Assembly: GCA_963800865.1 (NCBI GenBank)
Contig: CAWDCL010000004.1
Coordinates: 3,038,001 to 3,102,000 of the forward strand
Direction: 5' to 3'
Source: JALOKP01 sp963800865
GTDB taxonomy: Bacteria > Acidobacteriota > Polarisedimenticolia > J045
Length of the DNA: 64,000 nt
Shown here: one piece after another, positions 55,593 through 64,000 of the stretch
How positions within the stretch are numbered: position 1 is the stretch's first letter
Layout of the letters: the number at the start of each line of letters is the position of its first letter
Notes under the pieces: model-generated
Told to the model about the DNA's origin: nothing
Seen by the model: the letters and a program-made list of their open reading frames with translations, nothing else
Databases searched by the model: none
Made by a program: the position numbers and the translations under genes

Positions 55593-56771
55593 GTTCGCGA
55601 GGATCGCGTCCGTCATCTGCGTCGTGGTCGCCGCGCCGCGCTGGAAGACGCCCGGGCCGCCGGTGAGGCGCAGCATGTCGTAGGTCCGGACCTTCCCTTC
55701 GCCGACCACGGCGGCCACGGCGTCCCGCACGCGCCGGCCTTTCGCCTCCTCGCCGACGTGGTCGAGCAGCATCGCCGCCGAGAGGATCATCGCGATCGGG
55801 TTGACGATCGAGGGCGAGAGGGTCTCGTACTTGGGGGCCGAGCCGTGGGTCGGCTCGAAGACCGCGACCTCGTCGCCGATGTTGCCGGAGCAGGCGAACC
55901 CCAGCCCGCCGACGAGCCCCGCGAAGGCGTCGGAGATGATGTCGCCGAACAGGTTGCTGGCGACGATCACGCCGTACTCCTCGGGGTTCTTCGAGAGCCA
56001 CATCAGCTGGGCGTCGATGTTCGTCGACCAGAGCGCGATCCCGGGGTAGTTCTTCGAGACCTCCTTCACCGTCTCCTCGAACATCCCGGACGTTTCGCGC
56101 ACGACGTTCGGCTTCTCGCAGACGGTCACCGACTTGTAGCCGTGCTTCTTCGCGTAGCGGAACGCGGCGTCGGCGATCCGGACGCAGGCTCCGCGGGTGA
56201 TGATCCGCAGCGAGACCGCCAGCTCGCCGCCCGGCACGCCCGCGAACGGCTTCCAGCGGGGGTGGGTCGCGAAGGCCTCCCGCACGGCCGCGGGCGGGTT
56301 GGTCCACTCGACGCCGGCGTACATCCCCTCGGTGTTCTGCCGGAAGACCGGAACGTCGATCCGCGGCTCCTCGATCCGGCCGTCGGGCGTCTTGCGGACG
56401 TAGTTGAGCGGGTTGCCGGGGAACGACTGGCAGGGGCGCAGGCAGATGTCGAGGCCGAAGCGCTGCCGCATCGCGACGATCGGGCTGAAGTACTGCAGCC
56501 CCTTGCCGCGCAGCGCCGGGGCGAGCTCGGCCTCGGCCTCCTTCTTGGGCTTGCTCGTGATCGCGCCGAACAGGCCGAGCCGGTGCTCGGCGAGCAGCGC
56601 GACGGTGCGCTCGGGGAGCGGGTTGCCCTCCGCGATCCAGGAGTCCCAGCCGATGTCGGCGTGGACGTACTCGGCCTCGAACCCCACCTTGTCGAGCACC
56701 CGGATCGCCTCCGGGAGCACCACCTTCCCGATCCCGTCACCGGGCATCGACACGACCGTTCTCTTCGCCAT
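55587..56771 (-). CDS. Isocitrate/isopropylmalate-type dehydrogenase (probable NAD-isocitrate dehydrogenase)
   Basis: 394 aa. Beta-decarboxylating dehydrogenase: SMPGDGIGKVVLPEAIRVLD, PLNYVRKTPDG, DVPVFRQNTEGMY, SVTVCEKPNVVRET, ASNLFGDIISDAFAGLVGGLG and EPTHGSAPKY. Context (aconitase-like, citrate lyase) favours isocitrate. Homoisocitrate is an alternative because the neighbouring aconitase looks homoaconitase-like. Its stop codon is provided by an inserted palindromic repeat. Confidence 0.85.
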   Translation of the reverse strand: MAKRTVVSMPGDGIGKVVLPEAIRVLDKVGFEAEYVHADIGWDSWIAEGNPLPERTVALLAEHRLGLFGAITSKPKKEAEAELAPALRGKGLQYFSPIVAMRQRFGLDICLRPCQSFPGNPLNYVRKTPDGRIEEPRIDVPVFRQNTEGMYAGVEWTNPPAAVREAFATHPRWKPFAGVPGGELAVSLRIITRGACVRIADAAFRYAKKHGYKSVTVCEKPNVVRETSGMFEETVKEVSKNYPGIALWSTNIDAQLMWLSKNPEEYGVIVASNLFGDIISDAFAGLVGGLGFACSGNIGDEVAVFEPTHGSAPKYETLSPSIVNPIAMILSAAMLLDHVGEEAKGRRVRDAVAAVVGEGKVRTYDMLRLTGGPGVFQRGAATTTQMTDAILANL

Positions 56772-56785
56772 CTCGATCCTCTTTC

Positions 56786-56909
56786 GGGCCGGCACGGAGG
56801 CCGGCCCCTACGATTCCCGGGCCGGCACGGAGGCTGGCCCCTACGATTCCCGGGCCGGCACGGAGGCCGGCCCCTACGATTCCCGGGCCGGGCGGAGCCG
56901 GCCGTTACG
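56786..56909. repeat. Palindromic repeat array, 33-bp period
   Basis: Units start at 56786, 56819, 56852 and 56885 (last one diverged). Core GGGCCGGC-ACGGAG-GCCGGCCC is an 8-bp stem with a 6-nt loop, followed by CCTACGATTCCC. It fills the gap between two genes of the operon and touches the aconitase stop. Confidence 0.9.
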
Positions 56910-58852
56910 CCAGGCCCAGTTTCCGGGCCACCAGGTTCTCGATTCCCCCCGCGACGACCAGCGACTGCGGCACGCTGCCGAGCGCCGGGAAGGCGAACGT
57001 CTCGCCGCGGAAGCGGATCACGCCGTTGCGGTAGTCGATCTCCACCTCGTCGCCGGGAATCGATCGTCCGCACGCGCTGGGCGATCTCCGGCCCGAAGAG
57101 CTCGGCCAGGCGCCGCGGGAAGGCCGCGTTCTCGACGCAGGGGAAGCCGTTGTTGAACGCGTTGCGCAGGTAGGTCTGCGAGAAGCTGCCGGCGACGACG
57201 ACCGGGATCCCCTTGGCCTGCAGCGCGGTGACCGCCTGCTCGCGCGAGCTGCCGGTGCCGAAGTTGAAGCCCCCGACGACGATGTCGCCGGGCCGGCTGC
57301 GCGCCGCGAACTCCGGGTCGTAGTTCTCCATCACGACGCCGGCCATCATCTCGCGGGTCATGTCCTCGCGATAGGTGTAGTCCTTGCCGTAGATCCCGTC
57401 GGTGTTGAGGTTGTCCTGCGGGATGTAGACCAGCCGGCCCCGGATCGCGGCGGGGAAGCCGTCCAGGATCTCGACCGCCTCGGCCGGCGGGCCCTCGTCG
57501 GGAAATACGACGTAGTCGCGCGCGAGCGTGCCGCGCGGCATCTCGCCCGGCCCGCAGATATACCCCGCCGCCGCGGAGGCCGCGACGACCGCCGGGCTGG
57601 CCAGGTAGCAGCGCGCGTCGCGCGATCCCATCCGCCCCTTGAAGTTGCGGTTGGTCGCCGAGATCCCGACCTCGCCCGGCTCGAGCAACCCCTCCCCCAG
57701 CCCGATGCACGGCCCGCACGACGGGGGCAGCGCCACGGCCCCGGCGTCGAGCAGGACCTGCCAGTCCCCGGCGGCCTCGGCGACGCGCTGGACCGCTGCG
57801 CTGGCCGGGGCGAGGTAGAGCGTCACGCCGGAGGCGACCTTCCGGCCGCGCAGCGCGGCCGCCGCCGCCGCGAGGTCCTCGGCCCGGCCGTTCACGCAGG
57901 ACAGCAGGTAGGCCTTCTGCACCGCCACGCGTTTCGCCTCGATCTCGGCCAGCGGCATGGTCACCTGAACCTGGTCGGGGCCGGCGACGAAGGGCCCGAC
58001 CTCGGACAGGTCGAGCGTGATCTTCGCGGCGTAGACGGCGTCGGCGTCCGGCGCGGGAGGCCGCATCTCCCAGCGCCTCAGATCGTCGTCGGTGATCCGG
58101 CGGATTCCCTGCGCGGCCAGTTCCGCGGCGCGCGCGCCCAGGAAGGCGAGGGTGACGTCGTCGACCGGAAACCAGCCGACCAGGGCGCCCCACTCCGTCG
58201 TCATATTGGAGATCGTCAGCCGCGAGTCCATCGAGAGGCTGGCCACGCCCGGCCCGACGAACTCGACCGCCGCGTTGAGGACCTCTTCCCGGTTGTAGAT
58301 CCCGCACAGCGCGAGGATCACGTCCTTGCCGGAGACTCCCGGCCGCAGCCGGCCGGTCAGGACGACCTGCACCGTCCGCGGAACCTGCCACCAGAACTCG
58401 CCGGTGGCCCAGATCGCCGCGGCGTCGGTGCGTACGACCGGGGTCCCGATCGCGCCCAGCGCGCCGTACATGTTCGAATGCGAGTCGGACGCCACGACCA
58501 GGCTGCCGGGCACGACGTAGCCGCGCTCGACCATCAGCTGGTGGCCGATGCCGGAGCCGGCCGGGTAGAAGTCGATCCCCTGCTCCTTCGCGAAGGCCTC
58601 GATCCGGCGGTACTTGCCGAGATTCTCGGGGGCCTGGTTCTGGATATCGTGATCGAGCGTGAAGACCGGCTGCCGCGGGTCCCTGACCGTCTTCGCCCCG
58701 ATCCCCTGGAACTTCTTCAGCACCGCGGCGGTGTTGTCGTGGGTCATCACGTGCCGCGGCCGGATCGACAGGAAATCCCCGGCGCGGAGCGGCCGGTCGG
58801 GCCCCTCCGCCATGTGCGCCTGCGCGATCTTCTCGACGATCGTCTGTCCCAT
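56905..58852 (-). CDS. Aconitase-family hydratase, homoaconitase (Lys4)-like, one apparent frameshift
   Basis: About 648 aa when restored, with large and small subunit domains fused. Cluster cysteines are in LSCVNGRAED and SCGPCIGLGEG. ASDSHSNMYGALGAIG, RTDAAAIWATGEFWWQVP, NMTTEWGALVGWFP and the small-domain GGFNFGTGSSREQA are intact. RTDAAAIWATG and MTTEWGAL resemble fungal homoaconitase. An extra base near 57061 shifts the frame; the other frame gives IIPGDEVEIDYRNG and a natural end. With citrate lyase beside it, citrate/isocitrate is the likely substrate. Confidence 0.85.
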
Positions 58853-58866
58853 CGCTTCTCCTGCCC

Positions 58867-59030
58867 GGGCCCCGTAGGGGCCGGCCTCCGTGCCGGCCCG
58901 CCCCTTTCGGGCCCCGTAGGGGCCGGCCTCCGTGCCGGCCCGCCCCTTTCGGGCCCCGTAGGGGCCGGCCTCCGTGCCGGCCCGCCCCTTTCGGGCCCCG
59001 TAGGGGCCGGCCTCCGTGCCGGCCCGCCCG
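58867..59030. repeat. Palindromic repeat array, 42-bp period, opposite orientation
   Basis: Four near-identical 42-bp units start at 58867, 58909, 58951 and 58993. Each holds the same GGGCCGGC/GCCGGCCC hairpin in reverse relative to the other two arrays, plus a GGGCCCCGTAGGGG extension. It fills the gap between the MmgE/PrpD and aconitase genes. Confidence 0.93.
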
Positions 59031-59032
59031 CG

Positions 59033-60427
59033 TTACCGGTCGGCCTTGCAGAGCGCCATCAGCTCGGCCACCGAGCCGGCGCGCTCCAGGCTCCAGACCG
59101 CGTCCTTCAGCCGCCTGCGGGCCGCTGCCGTCAGGACCGGCTCGGCCAGCGCATCGAACTTCTCCTCGACCTCGGCGTCCGTCAGCGGGTGCCGCGGATC
59201 GCCCTTCGGGTAGTCGAGCCGCTTCTCGAAGGTCCGCCCGTCGGTCGCGGTGATCTTCACGATCACGCGCTGCAGCCTCGGGAAGTCGGCCTCGATCTCC
59301 GGGTCGGCGACGACCTTCACCTTGTGCAGCTGCGCGCGGATCACGGGGTCCATGATCTTGGCGTCCGTGAACTGGAGCGGCGTGACCTGGCGCTCCGCGA
59401 CCGCCGCCGCGATCACGTACGGGAGCGAGTGGTCGGCCGTCTCCTTGGTGCGCGGGTCGTACTTCGACGGATCGGCCAGGATATCGGCCGCGCGCGCCAG
59501 CGAGCGGATGTGAACCTCCTTCACCTGCCCCGGCGCGAGATCGTTCTCCTTCACCAGCTCCAGCGTCGCCGAGATCGGCGCGTGGGTCAGCGCTTCGGTC
59601 GGGAAGGCCTTCATGCCGCAGCGCAGGATGCGCCACGACGCGCCCAGCCCGTCGGTCAGGACCTCGAGCTTCCATTCCGGCTTCAGGCAGTGCGCCAGCC
59701 CCTCCTTGCCGTCGATCACGTGCTCGGGGCCGGAGTAGCCCTTCTCGGCCAGCAGCGCGGCCAGCACGCCGCTCTGCGTCGCCAGCGGGTCGACGGTGTT
59801 CTTCATCATGGTCAGCTTGCCGGCCGTCACCGCACCGAGCGTGGCGTGGCGGCTTCCGGAGATCCCGATCGCGTGCTGGATCTGCTCCGGCGTCAGCCCG
59901 AGCATCCGCCCGGCGACGATCGGCGAGGCGAAAGCCGTCAGCGTGGCGTGGTGCCAGCCGCGCTCGCGGATCCCCGGGAAGGCGCACTCGCAGAGCCGCA
60001 TCTCGAACTCGTGCCCGAGCACGATCCCGACGATCAGCTCCCGGCCGTCGCCGCCGGCGCGCTCGGCGCAGGCCATCGCCGCCGGGATGATGTCCGACGG
60101 GTGCGATGGGTCCTGCTGCCAGTAGATGTCGTTGTAATCCATGACCCGGACCATCAGCGCATTGGCGAGCGAGGCCGAGACCGGGTCGATCCGCTTGCCG
60201 CTGCCGATCACCGTCGCGGAACCGGGACCGGCGATCTCGTCGAGCACCGCCAGCGCGATCGTGACGTCGTGCTGGCGGTAGCCGCCCAGCGCGCAGCCGA
60301 GCGAGTCGAGCAGGTAGCGCTTGGCCTCGTGGACCGCGTCGGCGGCGATCTGCTCGTAGCGGAGGGAGGCGGCCCAGCGGGCCATCGTCGCGGTGATCGT
60401 CGCTCTGCCGGGGGTGGCATCGGCCAT
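59033..60427 (-). CDS. MmgE/PrpD family protein (2-methylcitrate dehydratase-like)
   Basis: 464 aa. All-helical first domain with YLLDSLGCALGGY and SASLANALMVRVMDYND, then DPSHPSDIIPAAMACAERAG, SGSRHATLGAVTAGK and a C-terminal lid, the layout of PrpD, cis-aconitate decarboxylase and iminodisuccinate epimerase. Which reaction cannot be told. Operon context with aconitase and citrate lyase points to a tricarboxylate. ATG 60427 is chosen at the family start; the frame stays open upstream only by reading through the repeat array. Confidence 0.87.
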   Translation of the reverse strand: MADATPGRATITATMARWAASLRYEQIAADAVHEAKRYLLDSLGCALGGYRQHDVTIALAVLDEIAGPGSATVIGSGKRIDPVSASLANALMVRVMDYNDIYWQQDPSHPSDIIPAAMACAERAGGDGRELIVGIVLGHEFEMRLCECAFPGIRERGWHHATLTAFASPIVAGRMLGLTPEQIQHAIGISGSRHATLGAVTAGKLTMMKNTVDPLATQSGVLAALLAEKGYSGPEHVIDGKEGLAHCLKPEWKLEVLTDGLGASWRILRCGMKAFPTEALTHAPISATLELVKENDLAPGQVKEVHIRSLARAADILADPSKYDPRTKETADHSLPYVIAAAVAERQVTPLQFTDAKIMDPVIRAQLHKVKVVADPEIEADFPRLQRVIVKITATDGRTFEKRLDYPKGDPRHPLTDAEVEEKFDALAEPVLTAAARRRLKDAVWSLERAGSVAELMALCKADR

Positions 60428-60438
60428 CGTGAGTCTCC

Positions 60439-60604
60439 GGGCCGGCGAGGACGCCGGCCGTTCTCGGGCCGGCACGGAGGCCGGCCATGTTTCGGGCCGG
60501 CACAGAGGCCGGCCATGTTTCGGGCCGGCACAGAGGCCGGCCATGTTCCGGGCCGGCACGGAGGCCGGCCATGTTCCGGGCCGGCACAGAGGCCGGCCCC
60601 TACG
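60439..60604. repeat. Palindromic repeat array, 28-bp period
   Basis: Six units start at 60439, 60466, 60494, 60522, 60550 and 60578. Core GGGCCGGCAC(G/A)GAGGCCGGCC, linker ATGTTTC or ATGTTCC; the last unit ends CCCCTACG. It fills the gap between the HD-domain and MmgE/PrpD genes. No unique spacers, so not CRISPR. Confidence 0.93.
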
Positions 60605-61138
60605 TCATTGCTTGAAGGGCTCGAAGCTCATGAAATCGGCATGGTGAACGATGAACGCCTCGGGGGTGCGCCTGACCATGTTTCCCTCGCCGGCGTGTGC
60701 GGCGATCACGTGGCAGACGGCGTCGGGCACGCCGCACTCCATTGCCAGCGCCACGCCGGTGAAGGGGTGCCGGAGGAGTTCGCCGCGCGCGCTCTGCCGG
60801 GCCTTGCCGTCGATCTTCTCGTACTCGAGCAGCTTGCCGACGTCGGCGAGGATCGCGCCCGCGACGACGGTGTCCATGTCGATCGGCAGCGAGCGGCCGA
60901 GGAAGGCCTGCATCGCCTCGGCGGAGCGACGCGCGATGTGCACGACACAGCGCTTGTGCTCCATGAACGTGACCGGGCAGTTGGGGACGAGCAGCGTGAA
61001 CGGGATCTCGTCGAGATCCCGCGGCTCGAGGGGACTGAGCTCGAGCGCGCGGACCCAGGTCGCGAGGACCGCCTCGCGCAGCGGGGCATTCTCGATCCAA
61101 TCGATCTCGGGCCAGAGCTTCATCACGGCGTCGCGCAT
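60605..61138 (-). CDS. HD-domain-like protein with altered motif
   Basis: 177 aa. Resembles a short HD hydrolase: CVVHIARRSAEAM, ILADVGKLLEYEKI, LLRHPFTGVALAMECG, VIAAHAGEG. The diagnostic His-Asp is ADVGK here, so one metal ligand is replaced by Ala and activity may be lost or altered. First gene of the tricarboxylate operon; its partner role is unknown. Confidence 0.75.
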   Translation of the reverse strand: MRDAVMKLWPEIDWIENAPLREAVLATWVRALELSPLEPRDLDEIPFTLLVPNCPVTFMEHKRCVVHIARRSAEAMQAFLGRSLPIDMDTVVAGAILADVGKLLEYEKIDGKARQSARGELLRHPFTGVALAMECGVPDAVCHVIAAHAGEGNMVRRTPEAFIVHHADFMSFEPFKQ

Positions 61139-61286
61139 GACGGCCTCCGGTGCGGCGGAATTCGCGTGAGACTAGCACCAGTAGAGGCGTTCGTCCATTG
61201 ATCGTTTGGTCTTTCGGCCCGCCAGGCGATTAATATTCGGCCGTGCTGCCCCATCGCCAACGACGCCTGCCCGCTAGAATCTCCCC

Positions 61287-61883
61287 ATGCGCCGGCCCCG
61301 GAACGGCCTCTTCGATCTCCTGGCTCCCGGTTACGATTACTTTGCCGGGAGTTACGGACTGTCCCGCCTGTTCGAGGCCCTCGGGCCCCTGGCGGGCCTG
61401 AAGCTCCTCGACCTCGGCGGCGGAACCGGGCGCCTCGCCGCGCGCGTCGTGGCGCACGGGGGGGCTGCCGTCGTAGCCGACGCGTCGGCCGCGATGCTGG
61501 CCCGCGCAGCCAGGAAGAAGCTGCCTGCGGTCCGGGCGCAGGCGGAGCGGATCCCGCTGGCGAACGGCAGTTTCGACCGCGTCGCGATCGTGGATGCCTT
61601 CCACCACATGGGCGACCTGCCCGGGATCGCACGGGAGGTGGCCCGCGTACTGAGGCCGGGCGGACGGGCGGTCCTGTTCGAGCCCGACCCCGAGCGGTTC
61701 GCCGGCCGCTGGGTGGCGCGCCTGGAGCGGTGGGCCGGGATGGAGAGCCTGATCCTGCCGGGCCGCGAGCTGGCGAGCCTGTTCTCCGACGCGGGACTCG
61801 AGGCCGAACTGCGTCGCGCACCGTTCCACCTGCTCGTCGTCGTGACGAAGCCGGAGCGCGAGGCCGCCCCCCTGCCCGGCTAG
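61287..61883 (+). CDS. Class I SAM-dependent methyltransferase
   Basis: 198 aa. Rossmann motif I LLDLGGGTGRLA, motif II VVADASAAML, AERIPLANGSFDRVAIVDAFHH and LRPGGRAVLFEPDPE, the UbiE/methyltransferase-11 pattern. Small-molecule substrate unknown. Stop overlaps the convergent yraN-like stop by 4 bp. Confidence 0.88.
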   Translation: MRRPRNGLFDLLAPGYDYFAGSYGLSRLFEALGPLAGLKLLDLGGGTGRLAARVVAHGGAAVVADASAAMLARAARKKLPAVRAQAERIPLANGSFDRVAIVDAFHHMGDLPGIAREVARVLRPGGRAVLFEPDPERFAGRWVARLERWAGMESLILPGRELASLFSDAGLEAELRRAPFHLLVVVTKPEREAAPLPG

Positions 61884-62284
61884 CCGGCGACGAAGGCCCC
61901 GCGATGGTGGCGGATCCGGTACCCGGCGGACGACGCGACCACCGCCACGACGTCGAACCGGCAGCGCGCCAGCGGCAGGTCCCGCCGCGAAAGCCACGCG
62001 TCCGCGGCGCGCGCCAGCCGGTCGCGCTTGCCGCGGTCGATCGTCGCCTCGGGCGAGTAGCGGCTGCCGCGGCGCCGCGAGCGCACCTCGACGAAGACGA
62101 TCTCGTCCCCGTCCCGCGCCACCAGGTCGAGTTCGCCGCCGGGCAGGCGCACGTTGTGCTCGAGAATCGTCAGCCCGCAGGCCGCGAGGTAGCGCGCGGC
62201 GATCGTCTCCGCCTCGCGCCCGCGCGCGCTCCGTGCGTGCGGCGGCGCGGCGCCGCGCGAGGAGCCGGGTCCGGTGTGCGCCAT
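61880..62284 (-). CDS. YraN/UPF0102 family nuclease-fold protein
   Basis: 134 aa. GREAETIAARYLAACGLTILEHNVR, GGELDLVARDGDEIVFVEVRSRR and DRGKRDRLARAADAWL show the restriction-endonuclease-like D-(E)xK core of the YraN family. Function uncertain; often considered a Holliday-junction-resolvase-like nuclease. It lies 89 bp downstream of cysS on the same strand. Confidence 0.9.
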   Translation of the reverse strand: MAHTGPGSSRGAAPPHARSARGREAETIAARYLAACGLTILEHNVRLPGGELDLVARDGDEIVFVEVRSRRRGSRYSPEATIDRGKRDRLARAADAWLSRRDLPLARCRFDVVAVVASSAGYRIRHHRGAFVAG

Positions 62285-62373
62285 CGCGTCCTCCCGCGCG
62301 ATGATCGGGTCGCGCGGTCGCGCCTGCACGCCGGTCGCGGCCGCGCCCTCCCGCCGCCGGGATCGGGACGAGA

Positions 62374-63780
62374 CTAGGCCGTCGGAGCGGGGCGCCGCCT
62401 GAGCTGCGGGCCTTCCTTCGTGTCCTCGATCACGAAACCCGCGGCCAGGATCGCGTCCCGCAGCCGGTCGGACTCGGCCCAGTTCCGCGCGGCACGGGCC
62501 GCCTGACGGGCCGCGAGCAGTGCCAGGACCTCCGGCGGGGCCGCCTCGGCCTGCTCCCACGGCTGCAGCACGCCGAAGACCCGGTCGGCGTCGGCCAGGA
62601 AGGCTTCGAAGGCCAGGGCGTCCTCGCGCGACGCCTCGCCCCGATCGACCGCCGCGTTGACGTCGCGCACGAGCTGGAAGATCTCGCCCATCGCCCCGCT
62701 GACGTTGAGGTCGTCGTCCAGCGCGGCGAAGCAGGCCTCCCGCGCGGCCGCGATGCGCGACGCCAGGCGCGCTTCGCCGCGCGCCGCGGTCGCCAGGCGC
62801 GCGATCCGCTCGGCGGCGTTGTCGATCCGGCTCAGCTCCGCCCGCCCCTGCTCGAGCGCCTTCTCCGCGAAGTCGAGCTGGTTCCGGTAGTGGGTCCCGA
62901 CGAGGAGGTAGCGGATCAGCCGCGGCTCGTGACCCTGCGCCAGGAGGTCGCGCAGGGTGTAGAAGTTGCCGAGCGACTTCGACATCTTCTCGCCGTTCAC
63001 GATCAGGTGCGAGCAGTGCATCCAGTGCCGCACGAACGGCCGTCCCGTCGCCCCCTCGGACTGCGCGATCTCGTTTTCGTGGTGCGGGAACTTGTTGTCG
63101 ACGCCACCGGTGTGCAGGTCGAACGACTCGCCGAGGTACTTCATCGCCATCGCCGAGCACTCGATGTGCCAGCCCGGCCGGCCCGGGCCCCAGGGCGAGT
63201 CCCACGACGGCTCGTCGGGCTTCTGCGCCTTCCAGAGCACGAAGTCGGACGGGTCGTCCTTCTCGTACTCGTCGGCGTCCACCCGCGCCCCGGCGCGCAG
63301 CGAGTCGGGATCGAGCCCGGACAGGCGGCCGTAGCGGGCGAAGCTCCCGATCCGGTAGTAGACCGAGCCGTCCGAGATGTAGGTGTGCCCCGCGGCCTCG
63401 AGCTTCCCGATCAGCTCGATCATCTCCGGGATGTGCTCGGTCGCGCGCGGGTAGACGTGAGCCGGAAGCAGCCGGAGGGTCCTCGCGTCGTCGAAGAACG
63501 CGACCGTGTAGCGATCGGTGTACTCGCGCAGGGAGGCGCCGGCCGCGGCCGCTTTGCGAATGATCTTGTCCTCCACGTCGGTGATGTTCATGACGTGGTG
63601 AACGTCCATTCCGCGCGCCTCGAGGTGGCGGCGCAGCAGGTCCTCCCAGGCGTAGGAGCGGAAGTTCCCGATGTGGGCGAAGTCGTGCACCGTCGGGCCG
63701 CAGGTGTACAGGCCGACCTTGCCCGGGGTCCCGGGGCGGAACTCCTCGACGGTCCTGGTCAGCGAGTTGTAGAGGCGCAT
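62374..63780 (-). CDS. cysS: Cysteinyl-tRNA synthetase
   Basis: 468 aa. Zinc cysteine and HIGH-type motif in YTCGPTVHDFAHIGNFR, further zinc ligands in WHIECSAMAMKYLG and HHENEIAQSEG, and the KMSKS motif in GEKMSKSLGNFY. Full-length with DALR-type C-terminal helices. The substrate tRNA-Cys is encoded at 45.4 kb. Confidence 0.97.
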   Translation of the reverse strand: MRLYNSLTRTVEEFRPGTPGKVGLYTCGPTVHDFAHIGNFRSYAWEDLLRRHLEARGMDVHHVMNITDVEDKIIRKAAAAGASLREYTDRYTVAFFDDARTLRLLPAHVYPRATEHIPEMIELIGKLEAAGHTYISDGSVYYRIGSFARYGRLSGLDPDSLRAGARVDADEYEKDDPSDFVLWKAQKPDEPSWDSPWGPGRPGWHIECSAMAMKYLGESFDLHTGGVDNKFPHHENEIAQSEGATGRPFVRHWMHCSHLIVNGEKMSKSLGNFYTLRDLLAQGHEPRLIRYLLVGTHYRNQLDFAEKALEQGRAELSRIDNAAERIARLATAARGEARLASRIAAAREACFAALDDDLNVSGAMGEIFQLVRDVNAAVDRGEASREDALAFEAFLADADRVFGVLQPWEQAEAAPPEVLALLAARQAARAARNWAESDRLRDAILAAGFVIEDTKEGPQLRRRPAPTA

Positions 63781-63811
63781 GGCGTCCCCATTCTGCCACC
63801 CCGAAAAGCGA

Positions 63812-63840
63812 CGCGCCCCGGGGGGAGGCCCCGGGGCGCG
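63812..63840 (-). terminator. Intrinsic terminator of the receptor gene
   Basis: The 12-bp perfect arms 63812-63823 and 63829-63840 have a 5-nt loop. On the minus strand the stem is followed by CGCTTTTCGG, a short U-tract. It lies 17 bp past the stop of the partial receptor gene. Confidence 0.88.
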
Positions 63841-63857
63841 CGCGGTCGGAGGGACGG

Positions 63858-64000
63858 TCAGAAGTTCAGCTTGAACGCGACCTGGAACTGCCGGCCGAAG
63901 CGCGTGGTGGCGATCGGCGTGCTGACGTTGCGGATCACGCCGGAAACGTTGTCCTGCACCTCGGTGAGGACCAGCGCCTGGATTTCCGTCGTGTTGTCGT
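63858..64000 (-). CDS. TonB-dependent receptor or other outer-membrane beta-barrel, C-terminal fragment
   Basis: The last 46 residues of a gene that enters from beyond the window. Alternating polar/hydrophobic strands end TTRFGRQFQVAFKLNF, with the terminal Phe and aromatic spacing of the BAM recognition signal. The RFGRQFQ-x-KLNF form is common at the end of TonB-dependent carboxypeptidase-regulatory-like receptors of Acidobacteriota; exact type is not determinable. Confidence 0.75.
   Translation of the reverse strand, partial: DNTTEIQALVLTEVQDNVSGVIRNVSTPIATTRFGRQFQVAFKLNF

Noticed and set aside
60439..60604. Possible CRISPR array (28-bp regular repeats; also 58867-59030)
   Set aside because: The units are contiguous with no unique spacers, the core is a hairpin with a 5-7 nt linker, and no cas gene is near.

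Overview
The window is GC-rich chromosomal DNA from a Gram-negative bacterium. The evidence is a DegP protease, periplasmic adaptor proteins, type IV minor pilins and the barrel-closing C-terminus of an outer-membrane receptor. Paired secreted amidohydrolases, FG-GAP-like proteins and BNR propellers suggest Acidobacteriota or a neighbouring phylum; that placement is inference only. No integrase, transposase, plasmid or phage gene was seen. The DNA looks like ordinary chromosome with one unusual accessory island and one operon full of palindromic repeats.

Layout. 1-3.9 kb: two-component system followed by a DegP-type protease. 3.8-7.5 kb (minus): fused aminodeoxychorismate synthase/lyase, secreted Ntn hydrolase, Crp/Fnr regulator. 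7.9-16.3 kb: the accessory island. It holds an adaptor protein, a PrsK-like kinase and a PrsR-like sigma-54 activator (frameshifted), then a leader-plus-SALASK repeat protein behind a clear -24/-12 promoter. Convergent to these are a GAF-GAF-GAF-HlyD gene and a PqqD-like-M50-HlyD gene. I read this as one regulated system for making, processing or exporting the repeat protein, and it is the best candidate for an undescribed system. 16.6-20.8 kb (minus): AraC regulator, DUF456, HdeD, YbaK, cysteine-desulfurase-like. 20.9-27.8 kb (plus): two amidohydrolases (the second without its metal ligands), two FG-GAP-like secreted proteins, and a DksA-finger/PP2C phosphatase. 27.9-34.5 kb (minus): four minor-pilin genes, one a giant PilW carrying a beta-propeller. 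34.7-38.8 kb: RsbW-like kinase, then gnd, a glycosyltransferase and metK, led by a SAM riboswitch with its own promoter. 38.9-43.3 kb: secreted BNR propeller, CAP protein, RCK potassium channel. 43.5-52.2 kb (plus): small zinc-ribbon protein, DUF6178-like protein, tRNA-Cys (minus), zwf, pgl, nifU, nifS, tkt. 52.2-61.1 kb (minus): PH-domain protein and a tricarboxylate operon (citF, citD-citE fusion, isocitrate-dehydrogenase-like, homoaconitase-like aconitase, MmgE/PrpD, HD) whose gaps carry one family of palindromic repeats. 61.3-64 kb: methyltransferase, YraN, cysS and the 3' end of a receptor gene.

Metabolically the window supplies glucose-6-phosphate oxidation (zwf, pgl, gnd, tkt), NIF-type Fe-S assembly (nifUS) and a citrate/isocitrate module.

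Caution: eight otherwise conserved genes carry single-base frame changes, nine of the ten changes being +1 insertions. This suggests insertion-biased sequencing error rather than gene decay; I annotate those genes as whole units and mark the break.
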